Shown here one piece after another: positions 1 through 10,900 of a DNA stretch of 64,000 nucleotides; positions within the stretch are counted from its first letter, which is position 1, and each line of letters begins with the position of its first letter. The position numbers and the translations under genes are program-made. The notes under the pieces were generated by a model. It did not search any database and was not told the origin of the DNA. It saw nothing but the letters and a program-made list of their open reading frames with translations. Source of the DNA: Quercus robur (taxonomy: Eukaryota > Streptophyta > Magnoliopsida > Fagales > Fagaceae); contig NC_065542.1 in NCBI RefSeq assembly GCF_932294415.1, forward strand, positions 52,751,406 to 52,815,405, written 5' to 3'.

Positions 1-2167
1 TTCATTTGATCATTTTCTCCGGGGTTTTTTTTTTTTTTTCATTTCTCTCGACTTCATCTTAGATTCTCTGTTCATTTCTCTTGGCTTCATGCTAGTGGTG
101 GAGCATTTGGTTCACATGATGATATTGATTTCAATTTTCTTCATGACAAATGAGGCTTGTGTTATCAAATGAACCTTAAAACTTAGTAGTTGTTTGTTTG
201 AAACTTTAAAACTTATTTGCTATTTGGATGTAATGAACTTATTTGCTATTTGCCATTTGGAAGTAAATGTAATTAATAATTATGTTAAGGATGATTGTTT
301 TGTAATGTTATTATGTTAAATTCTTTAAAAAAATGTTATATACTTGTATTTGTTTTAAGGAAACATATTTATTATTATTGGTTAGTTACTTTTAGTATAT
401 TAAAAAATTATTAATTATTTATATAATTTAAATAAATAATAATTAAATTATTTATGACGTCACCTGTTCGACCATCAAGTCCGACCAAAAAATCGGTAAT
501 TAGCTCTTTTTCCGGTTCTTTTACTGTACCGGTTTTTAAAACCTTGGATACAGGTACGTTTGCTAGGGTATTCTTTTAACATTTATGAGTACCTTTAAAC
601 CCCATTTTGGTTCAAATGAAGGTTTATTATTTTACCTGACCAAAAAATTGATAATTAGCTCTTTTTCCGGTTTTTTTACTGTACCGGTTTTTAAAACCTT
701 GGACACAGGTACGTTTGCTAGGGTATTCTTTTAACATTTATGAGTACCTTTAAACCCCATTTTGGTTCAAAGGAAGGTTTATTATTTTGCCTTTTGGACA
801 TTCGTGAGTACAGCATGAATTGCTTGGGCAAAAAGTGAGAAAGAAAAGTTACCTATTATTTATTTTTTTTTTTTGCTGAATGAAAAGTTACCTATTATTA
901 TCTCTCTCTTTTAGTCTCTTCAATTTTTTATAGGATTCATAAGGTTCATTATTATGCCTTTTGGGTTTCTTAATTTTTACGACCCGTAAAAGCTATTTGT
1001 GAGTTTTACATTATCATTTTGATCTCCTTACCAGTTTTATACTTTTGCTATAATGGGCCTTGCTTAGATTTAATTATTTCGTTTGGTACATTAAAATTTT
1101 TATATAGTCAGTTTTGGATTTGTGAAAGAATACAAATAACTTAATTCTTATGTATTTTATGTACTTATTTCCAATCTCTTTGTAATTTGTTTCTTAAAGA
1201 GAATGAGAAATTAAATTTGTCATTTGTGGGGGTTGTTCTATGATGCATCATAATATACACAACAAATTTTGAATTTTTTTTTTCACCTAAAAAAGATTTC
1301 TCAAAGAATCTTTATACAAACATCTCTCATCTGGAAAGTCAAAATAACAAAATTTAAATACTTTTTTTTTATGAGATGAAAAATTTATACCTGTTTTATT
1401 ATGTACCTTCTGTTGACTTCTTGAAACAATTGTAGCACTTTGTGGGATTTGTTGGTGAGATCATCAATTGCCTGTTAGCGTTACATTCTTTAAGAATAGT
1501 TTTTGTTCAATTTCGGTAACACAGGCTCAGGTTCATTTTCACATTTAGTAATAAAGTGCTGCATTCATTTCAGTTTTTTTTTTTTTTTTTTTTTTTTGAG
1601 AAAAATCATTTCAATTTCTTAATAGAGGGTTTGGAAATAGAGTTGGGAAGTCAAGATAGTGGACCTGAATCTTGGGTGTTGCAATATAAAAGATAGTATA
1701 AATGCTAAAATGCTATATTTGCCACTAAAACACTAAAAAGTAGGTTACAACAAAGATGCTATAGCTAAAAGAAATAATACCTTAGCTACAGTAAGCTGTT
1801 ATCTTTGACAACTTACTATAGCTATATCTTATAAAAATATATTATTTTAAAGCTTTCTCTCCCTTCTTTTCTTTAAAAAACATATTTTATTTCTCTCTTC
1901 TTTTTTTTTTTTTTTCTTTCCTTCTCTATTTAGACCTGTCGTTCCTCTCCTCTTTTTTTTGTGGCTTCTAATTTTTTTCAATGGTGGGTCATGGTGGTGG
2001 TGATTTGTGGGTTTGATTTGGAGGCTCAGTAGTGAGATCAGTGAGTGCATGGGTTACAATTTTGTTTTGATGGCTGGTTGTTTTTGGTAGATGGTTGTGG
2101 TTTTTTTTTTTTTTTTTTCCTCATTCCTACAATGGGTTAGATCAACCACCGATGAGTGCTTGGCTAA

Positions 2168-2204
<37 letters not shown>

Positions 2205-2657
2205 AGTGGCTGATTGTTTTTGTGGTGGTTGGGCGGTGGCTGGTTGTGATTTTGGTGGATGTTTGTGGTTATACTTTGGTTTTTTTCTTTTTCTTTTTTT
2301 CCTGCAGGGGGTTGTGGTTGCCACAGTGATGCCTGTGACTTGTGGTGGTGGTGGTTGTGGTGGGTTGTGGTTGCTACAATGGTGGTTATGGCAAGTGGAG
2401 TGGTGGTAGGGTGGTGGAGGAGGTGGTTGCTATAGTTTTTTGTGTAGTTGTTTAATTATTATTTTAATGAGTAGTTTATATTATTTAAATGAAGTGGTAA
2501 AAAATATAGAAGTTTTGATGTTTGATGTATCTTAAAGTGGGGTGGTATAACAGATAAAGTAAGTTTTTGAAGCATTAAAAGCTAAAATTTTTAGAATCCT
2601 CGATGGAAATGCTTTTATATATTCTTTATTGATATATATGGACATGATAAGTCTATT
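1..2657. other. Gene-free AT-rich stretch with tandem and homopolymer repeats
   Basis: No exon-like coding segment could be recognised on either strand. The stretch is AT-rich and contains the 155-bp tandem duplication listed separately, several long T runs (for example 1,577-1,597 and 2,171-2,202) and, around 2,215-2,430, a GT/GGT-rich tract that yields only low-complexity Gly/Val/Trp translations. The 1,690-2,600 part may be an old non-autonomous transposon, but no clear terminal repeats were seen. Confidence 0.6.
483..792. repeat. 155-bp tandem duplication
   Basis: Two head-to-tail copies (483-637 and 638-about 792) both start with GACCAAAAAAT and run through ACTGTACCGG, CAGGTACGTTTGC and CCCCATTTTGGTTC. 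They differ by only a few substitutions, so the duplication is fairly recent. No coding potential. Confidence 0.9.
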
Positions 2658-2660
2658 AGT

Positions 2661-2809
2661 GCAACAATTTTCACAACTTTGTTTACAACTTACTTACATG
2701 ACAAGTTGTAAGTGATGGAAAAAAATGGTGGAACTATGTGCGTCTATAGTTTCAACACTCACAAGTTGTCACGTGTACAAGTTGTGGTAAAGTTGCGGAA
2801 ATAGTTGTG
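2661..2809. mobile_element. Small inverted-repeat (MITE-like) element
   Basis: The left end GCAACAATTTTCACAACTTT and the reverse complement of the right end (CACAACTATTTCCGCAACTTT) align over about 50 bp, flanking a short unpaired centre. There is no ORF. Length and imperfect terminal inverted repeats fit a decayed MITE; a clear target-site duplication was not found. Confidence 0.5.
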
Positions 2810-2944
2810 ATACATGACTTACTCGTATGATAAAATTTAAATTTATGATGTTCAATTCATGATAATTAACTTATATTTATCTCGTTTCTAAGCTATGAAA
2901 ATATTTATGGTTTGACCAAATACATGAGATTGAACTATATAATG

Positions 2945-3113
2945 GGTGAAAGTTAATTTAACTAGTAAAGTCTCTGATAGTTGAATAAGAGATCTGAGGT
3001 TCAATCCCCATCTACACCAAAAATCGATTAGTGTCTTGGTCTGATGATAAAGAGCTATCATCAGTAGTGAACGCCATAAATTGAAACTCTATAAAAAAAA
3101 AAAAAAAAAAAAA
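2945..3113 (+). mobile_element. tRNA-derived SINE with poly(A) tail
   Basis: A B-box-like GGTTCAATCCC at 2,998-3,008 lies about 35 bp after a degenerate A-box-like ACTAGTAAAGTCTC. A unique body with GATGATAAAGAGCTATCATC follows and ends in a 21-nt A run (3,093-3,113). This order (RNA polymerase III boxes, body, A tail) is the hallmark of plant tRNA-derived SINEs. A direct repeat flanking it was not evident. Confidence 0.65.
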
Positions 3114-3569
3114 TGTTTTTCGGCCAAGACTGAGTTTGGGCAGACATCCAAAAAAGTTAATGGCCCAACCCATAATGTATGAAAGGCCCATAACGAGGTC
3201 ATCTCGTGAGCAACCATGCTAGGGTCCAAACAAATCACTTTTGTTCTCCAAGGAGGGGAAGTAGCATCGAGGAGAACTAATGTCTTGGGGGAGTCCACCG
3301 TCCAAGCAAAGACCTTGATGCATGGTTCAAGTTACAAAGGAATCATCACAATGGTAGAGTTAGGAGGACCCACTTCCTGGTACAAGATTAGACATGTTGG
3401 AATAGTACTCTAGACTTAAGAGGCCACCCAAATCATGCAGGTGGTGAGGCCCATAGGTAGAATATTCCTATCATTATCGACCCACTAACGAGAGAGTATA
3501 AAATGAACAAAATTTGAAGGGATAGGGGTTTGATAGTTTAGGGGGAGAGAAACATGAGAGAACGAGATC

Positions 3570-3640
3570 CACTACAACAAAATGTATTTTCAGTGACGAA
3601 AATTTTTGTCACTAAATGTTTAGTTTTTCGTCACCTAGAG
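3570..3640 (+). mobile_element. Truncated CACTA transposon terminus
   Basis: The segment begins CACTACAACAAAA and continues with repeated, alternately oriented GTGACGAAAA / TTTTCGTCAC words, as in the subterminal arrays of CACTA (En/Spm) elements. No matching TTGTAGTG end follows, so only one end survives. Confidence 0.5.
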
Positions 3641-4238
3641 TACAAAATAGAGTTTTTTGGGTGAAGGTAAACCAGATAGGAACACTAGTAAGGTACCTCG
3701 GCCATCGGAGAATCTCCTTGGACGGCCTAATAGATAGTTCCAAACCACCATACAATAGTCTCTAATCATCAGCCACCTACCTAATCCTTTATGGGACCTC
3801 CCATTGTGAGCTATACTCCTAATTATATACAAATTAATTGTGATCCAAGCCCAAAAATTGCTACGTAATTGGGCCGGACCCCTGCAATCTTCATTTCACA
3901 TAAAAGCTGGCTATCTCTCTCTCTCTATTAGGTGATATAAAAATCTCTTCCACTCCACAACTTTTAGGCTATAAAAAAAAAATATTCACGTAAAACAATA
4001 TGCTATGCAGAATGATTTATATTTATAACCGTGGGAAAGGTTAGTTCTTTATTATTGATTAGTCAGAGGCTTGTTTCCATTGTCATGAATTGGGATTTTG
4101 ATAAGATTGTAATGATTTTGGCATGAGGGATAGCAATGATTGATGCAAAGATGCCATAAACCCCAGACCATTACTAAAATCAGATCCGGTTTATCCAAAA
4201 AAAAAAAAAAAAACTAAAATCAGATCCAACTCAAACTC

Positions 4239-4240
<2 letters not shown>

Positions 4241-4280
<40 letters not shown>
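4241..4280. repeat. (AT)n microsatellite
   Basis: About twenty uninterrupted AT dinucleotides followed by CACAC. Confidence 0.95.
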
Positions 4281-4285
<5 letters not shown>

Positions 4286-5400
4286 TAGAAATGCGAAGAC
4301 ACATTAGTGATGTTCTTTTATGAATTTCTACTTCTAGACATATGCTTTTGTAATTTATTTGCATTCTTTGTCGGTCACGTACATAGTTATAAAAAAAAAA
4401 AAAAAAACAAAAGTTAAACCCTATTTTAAATAAATTTTTAATTTTTTCGGTTAAGTTTTTAATATTTTTAAACGATTGCAATATGTGGTCTCCATACATC
4501 TTTAGTAAGTTAATGGTAACGTAGAGTTTGGTTATACCTCCCAACATCTAGATTCTTGAAAATACGATGCTTGAGAATTTGATTTCATATAAGTGTGTAA
4601 TTATGTAACTATGTTTACACATGACTTGATTAAGAATTTGATAAAATTTCATTGTTTGGTTTACTTCTAACAATCAATTAGAGGAATTATCTATTTTTTC
4701 CAAAATATTCTTAGATTTATTAATTCAATGCCAAGTCTATTATCCATAACCTTTTATGTGTTTTTCTACTAGTAGAAACATAATATGAACCATGAATTAA
4801 GTCAACTCTACTTAAGGAATAACCTAACATTGTCAAAAAACTTTATTATCTTAAAAAACAAACAATTATAATTAGAAGATAAAAATCAAAGTAATAGATA
4901 ATCCCTAAAGGTGAATGTTGATGCAGTTGATCCAATTGTCAATAAACGCCTACAAAGAGGACTGAAATGGCACTAGAGGATTGTCAGATTGGTCCAACAG
5001 GGGACTCATCAATACTTAAGTTAGCAAAAATTAGGATTAAATTATGAACTCACGTTGTGGTGTGAGGATCTTTTTTTTTTTTGGCTAATTTAGGTTTAGG
5101 AAAATCTCAGGAGAATGTGTTGTGTGTGCAAGTGTGTGGAGTTGTCATTTATTTTATTGTGGGAAAAATAAGAAAACTTTCATAAATATGCTTCTTTATT
5201 GAATAATGGAAAGAATTACATCCAGGAATGAAACCAGGACTTAGAGTTAAGGGGGCGGAAGTATAAAAAAAAAATTATTATGAAACTCCAAATATGCACC
5301 CATTTTCCTCTTTTTTTTTTTTAAAAAAAAATTCATTTAGTATTAACAAAACATTAATGAAAACAAAAATACAAAATTATTGTTTTTTTATACATTACAA

Positions 5401-5531
5401 TGCAATCATTTATGAAAATGGAACTCGATGTGTGCTCGCTGTTGGTTGTATGCAATCATTTATGAAAATGGAACTCGATGTGTGCTCGCTGTTGGTTGTG
5501 TGTGTGTGTGTGTGTGAGTGTGTGTGTGTGT
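5401..5531. repeat. Perfect 50-bp tandem duplication plus (TG)n
   Basis: 5,401-5,450 and 5,451-5,500 are two copies of a 50-bp unit starting TGCAATCATTTATG; only the last base differs. A (TG)n tract with one GAG interruption continues to about 5,531. Confidence 0.95.
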
Positions 5532-5810
5532 TACTGGTTTGTTACTAGGTAAGGACAAAAATATTTTGTTAAATTCTTTTAAATGTTCAGGTTATTTGCT
5601 TTGGGTAAAATTAATTGATTGAACTTAATTATTTTTAATTTTGTTATTCGTCATTTTTATTGTTGGGCTAATTTTTTTTTTGGCTTTTGGGGGGAGGGAG
5701 GAATAGCTCCATCCATGATTACGTACATTAACCTCTCCCTTTTTGGGCATGTGTAAAGGTATTGCCGTATTGGATACTGTTTCAGATTTTCTCAATCCAA
5801 GGGGCAATGG

Positions 5811-6002
5811 GTTGTATTAACGGGCATCGTCCGGTGCCCGTTAAGCACACATTTTTCTAAAAAATTGTATCTTTTTTTTTAATTTATATTATTTTTTTCA
5901 ATTTACAGGTACTATTTTATGATATTTTTTATTTTTTCTGACAAATATTTTTTACTTTTTCTGCCCTTAACCAGCACCAAGCGGTGCTGGTTAACATTCT
6001 CC
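5811..6002. mobile_element. MITE-like element with a hairpin at each end
   Basis: The left end forms a hairpin at 5,817-5,844 (TTAACGGGCATCG / CGGTGCCCGTTAA, two-base loop, one mismatch). The right end forms a second at 5,967-5,994 (TTAACCAGCACC / GGTGCTGGTTAA, four-base loop, perfect arms). The centre is T-rich and non-coding. The two stems have different sequence but the same shape. Family not identified. Confidence 0.55.
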
Positions 6003-6525
6003 ATTTTTGTTTTCACAATAAGATTGGAACTTACTTATTTGGCAGATAAAACAATGAGGTAGAGACACGTAATGTGCGTGAGTGAGAGAGTACAGGTTGC
6101 GGTCCTAGTGGAATATTACCCCGGTGGAGAACTGAGATATCCTTTTCTTGACAGGGGGTGGGGTGGGGAACAGGACAACCCACAATAGTTTAATGTGGAT
6201 AGAGTAGAATGGTTTTTTGATAAGCTCACAAATTTTTGTTGGCAATTTTCTGTATTGCTCAAATTTTGGAAAAATTCATGAACAATGTTTTGGAAATTTA
6301 TAGCATTCAATTACCATAAATTATGGATTCCAGTTAGTTTAATCGGTAAATTAACTGCACAAAAAAGAAACTAATGGTTGTGAATCAAGTTTTGAAGAGA
6401 GAAGTTAACTACCAAAATTGAAAATTCCTGTCCAAAGAATCAAAGATGCTAATATATTCCATACAATAATTAGGTTGTTTTGTAAATTTGTTTGATGATG
6501 GCTTGCATAAAGAGAAATACATTTC

Positions 6526-6656
6526 TATAACGATTTTGCAACAAATTCTAAGTGATAAGTCATATTAACTGTTATAGGTAGGCGAAAAAAATTTTTAATG
6601 GTTGACAAAAAATATTAATAATTTGTCATCTATGATTTGTTGTGAAATCGTTGTAA
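6526..6656. mobile_element. Small MITE-like inverted repeat
   Basis: ATAACGATTTTGCAACAAAT at the left aligns with the reverse complement of ATTTGTTGTGAAATCGTTGT at the right over about 40 bp, around a short A/T-rich core. No ORF and no clear target duplication. Confidence 0.5.
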
Positions 6657-6918
6657 AAGTGTGATAGACGCAACATTATTCTCATATAAAAGTCGGTTTT
6701 GTACTATTATTACTTATTAGGTTGTTTTGTTGGATTTTGTGGGCAGCTTTGGTGTCTAGGTACTTCTCTTCCCTCGTCGGAATCAACTTCTAAAAATCTA
6801 TTTTTCGATCTGCCAGGAATGATTTTTCAAATTAGTAGATTTTTTTTTTCCTTTTTGTTTTCACCTAACTGTTTTCACCTAACTGTTTTCATCGATCAAT
6901 TGAAAAGGGACCAAACTC

Positions 6919-7012
6919 TGCACAAAATTTAACTAACAAATGGTATTATATTAACTACCAAAATATGCACAAAATTTAACTAACAAATGGTATTACATTA
7001 ACTTAAATTAAT
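6919..7012. repeat. 47-bp tandem duplication
   Basis: Two copies starting TGCACAAAATTTAACTAAC, 47 bp apart, almost identical. Confidence 0.85.
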
Positions 7013-7511
7013 GTTGTTGAAAATTACATGTAAGTGAATCTAATAAACAAATTATTTATACTGTGTTCTGATGGAAATGAGTGACAGTGGATAGAGAAAC
7101 CATATATTGTAGCGTTCTAGTATTCTTGTATGAATTATAGAATGTCTTTTAATAAGCAAAAGTATATAGTTTTATAAAAATTTATACAAAAAATAGAAGA
7201 AAAAGAAGCAAAAGTATATAGATATATAGAGTACATAATGTGGGTATATAAATATATATTAAAAGGCAATACAGCATGGACCTTGCAGATGTGAAAAGTT
7301 AAAAAAAAAAAAAAATGTGATAATTTTTGAAGCAGTTGATCTTTTCATTAATCTTATATTTCCTCTCCCATAAAGTATAAAAGATGCATTTAATTTTTGC
7401 CGCCAAATTAGCTATGCTCAGCAATGCAATTGACTTTAGCACAGCCCTTTTTGCATCTTTATTTTAATGCGTTTCATCACTTTCATCGTCAGTACCGAAT
7501 TTCATCTTTCT

Positions 7512-7550
<39 letters not shown>

Positions 7551-7981
7551 GAAATTCATGATTTTGAAGTGTCAAGAAATTGAGGCCGTAAAAAGACTGG
7601 TCGAACTAGACCCCACCCATAGATTCCCAATAAACTATCACGATAAAATGAAACTCAAGAGAATTGCAATTAAACATTCAAATATTTCATGTATGGCCAT
7701 CATAGTATTTCATTGGCATGGCACTGTAAAATCGAAAGCACCAGATAAAATTACAAAAATCTATAACAAAAATAAATCCTGGTGTTCTATAGACCTTTTA
7801 TATGACACCTATCATCTTCAATTCCAGTACTAAGAAGTTCTCCTATGTCATCAAAAAATTCCAGTACTAAGAAATAACGAGTACAAACAATGAAAAGCAT
7901 GTCTAAAAAAAAAACAGGGTGTTTTACCAAGTTAGAATGGAAATCTGGCTTGGAGTTGTGCCTTTCGGCCAAATATTAATT

Positions 7982-10900
7982 TCACGGGTTCAACCGTCTT
8001 TTAAGTTCTTCGACAAGACTACTTCTAGGAATTTTATCTTCTTTAGCAGCCTCAATGTCTTTTAATATAACAATCCCTTCATTCATTTCCCGTTCACCCA
8101 CAATAACCATCCATGGGATCCTTGACTCTCTAGCACGGTCAATGTGCTTCATCACCCTTTTATTAACAAAATATTCGGCTTTCACTTTGGCATTCCACAG
8201 CTCACTTACCAGCTCTGCAGCTTGAGTCAAGTCATCCCCCAGTATACTAACTAGGACTTCAGTCTTTGTTGCACGTGGTGACTGCCAAAACACCCAAAAG
8301 GAATGAAAGAACTCATCAGGCTCACCACCAGGGTGCTAGATTATTAAACTTTGAGTTGCCAGCCAAAATATTAGAAAGTCGAGGATCATATAGGTATATT
8401 ATTAAGTATTATTATAACCTGGCTCTGGTCTTTCTGTAGCTGCTCCATTATAGCAAATACCCGCTCGATTCCAAGACTAACACCAACTGCTGGAACCTGC
8501 TTCGCACCAAACATACCAATAAGGTTGTCATAACGTCCACCAGCAGCAATTGAACCAACCTGAGGACATGCACAAGCAAATCACATCATCAGTACTTAAA
8601 ACACACGCGTGTGTGCACACACACACATGTTTTCTTGGAAACACATGAAGAAAATGAAATGCAACAATCACTAGATCACACAAGAAGCAAATGAAATGCA
8701 CCCATTATTGAAAATGAACTGAAAAATGAAATTTTCAAATTTAAATTTTGCATCAGTTCTGATGTTAGATGGATTTTTGTTTCCTCATCTCCACTACCAA
8801 GGCAGAACTTAGTAACTTCAGTTGACTTTAGATCCGAAAAATCTCAACTAGCTACTGCGTTGGCTGTTCTACACAATTGTTACCACTCTATCTTTCGTCC
8901 CTCTATACTACATGATGAAAACTTAAATCAAACCAAAAAGAATTATGAAAAATTAATTATTGACATTCGTTTTAATGTCAACTCTAAGACTTAAAAATTT
9001 CAAGTTTCTTAAATTTATTTTTCACACTTCATAAAAACTATGACATTTTTTTGAATAAGTTCATAAAGACTTTTTCATTTCATGACTCAATTTCTCTCTT
9101 TTCTTTCCACAATCCTTTTCCAACCTCCTCCTTCGTCACAGTTGTCACCCCACAACACTCATGTAAACAAAAACAGTAACATGAAGCTTCTTTATGGAGA
9201 AATCATCTTTCCTACCCCCAGAAATCAGACAACACAAGTAAATGGCTGAAATAATCAAAACTCTAGAGACTGAAAATGATCCATGTCATAGAACTATATG
9301 ATTGTCACAGGATCATAAAATACAGAGGAGTAAAGACAAAGCAAATTAAGAACAATAATTCATAAGCTTCTAGAGCAGCACTAGGATCTCTAAACATATC
9401 AGATATAAATGGACATACAACATTACCGCCATCCAAACTTCGTCACACAAGTTTCAATAATAAAGAAAAAAAAGAATTGAGAAAAGACATCTATACGAGA
9501 GGATTACCAACGACCTACTATCATGAAAAGCTAACATATAATGCCACCAATACAAAACCAGCCACACATGTATCAACAGCAATCTGATAGGATGGAATGC
9601 GTTGTTCAAGCGTGCTCTTTAAATTAGAGCATAGGCACATGTCACTGCCATGTCAAATTATCACAATAATTCAAAATGTCCATTTGTTCTTCTAGAGTTT
9701 TGGCCGGTCAATTTTACCAGTTCAGATCACAACTATTATGATAATAAACCACTAAAAAAAATTCTCCCAGTTCAATAAGAGAAAAGATCCTTGGGCATCA
9801 TTATAAAAGGATCAGCTATTAAAGTGTTACCAAAAACAATATGGATTCACAAGGAAGAAAAAATAAATGAAATGAAAAATACAGATGTTTCTTAAAAAAT
9901 TACCTGTGCACCACCTTTAAAAACAGCCTCAAATATGACTCCAGTATAATAATCAAGGCCTCTGGCAAGACTCAAGTCAAAAACCACTTTGTCAATACAC
10001 TTTGACACTTCAAGAGCTTTAAATAAAATCTCTAGGTCATTCAGTGCATCAGCAGATCCATTGTGTCCTAAGAACTTGCTGCCCTGCTGCTTAAGCTTAG
10101 ATAATAGTTCCAAAGGCTGTCCCCTTTCCTTCACAAAAGTGCCAATTTCATCTGCTGTCTCAACAGATAAGCCCTTCTCCTCCACCTAACAATAATTAAC
10201 AAAAAATATATAATCAAACATACTAAAATTCATGCAATGATATAAATGGAATACACAATTAAATTATTAATCCAACATTTCATTTATAAAAATTATTGCA
10301 AAGAGAAAAGCTCAAGTAAAAAGAATGTATATTCAAGCTTCCCTATAAAATTACAATAAAGTAAAAATTAGGCTCTAAATTACTAATCCAACATATTTAC
10401 AAAAAGATGATCACAGAATTATCCTTATATTAATGAAATGCTAACAACTAGATAGGCTATTGCTCCTAGTAATAATAACCAAGTAAGACAACAGTATTTG
10501 CATACAAGTGTTCTTACCATTTCCTTTTTTATCTGCTCAAAAGGTTGCTTATCTAACTTGTCAATACTTGAACATATGGTTCTGAATTTTTCTGGTGGCA
10601 CTCCACATATGTCCAACATTCCATCAAGTAACTTCCGATGATTCAATTTTATCTGTAGAAGAATAGGAAATTAATTAAAATAATAATAATTATTATTATT
10701 ATAGAACACATTTTGAAGAAGGTCTTTATCACAAAATCAATAAATCGGTTCATTTCAACTAGGCCTTGCTCATTTGCTCATTCTTTATCAAATCATATTT
10801 ATCGATTGTCTTAAACCACAATATGTGATGAAACACATTGAATTAGCACCGTTGTCCAGGTAATGGTTCCAACTTCCAAGACAAACTCAGTGACATTGCT

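Larger units (their letters stand above)
3114..5400. other. Gene-free stretch with LTR-like and simple repeats
   Basis: 3,117-3,570 has the texture of an LTR remnant (GGCCCAACCC and AGGCCCATA words, a GAGTATAAAATG box near 3,496), but its ends could not be fixed. The rest is AT-rich and includes the (AT)n block at 4,241-4,280. Only short low-complexity ORFs occur. Confidence 0.5.
5995..7981. other. Gene-free stretch downstream of HisRS
   Basis: No convincing exon is seen. It holds a small MITE (6,526-6,656), a 47-bp tandem duplication (6,919 onward) and a 30-plus-base A run near 7,514-7,548. The minus-strand HisRS 3' untranslated region must lie in the part just below 7,982; no unambiguous polyadenylation signal was chosen. 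Confidence 0.5.

Noticed and set aside
2095..2409. Plus-strand open frame of 104 codons
   Set aside because: It is built from poly(T) (Phe runs) and GGT/TGG repeats; low-complexity artefact.
7558..7833. Plus-strand open frame of 91 codons after a long A run
   Set aside because: It lies antisense to the region just downstream of HisRS, has no family match and no supporting structure.
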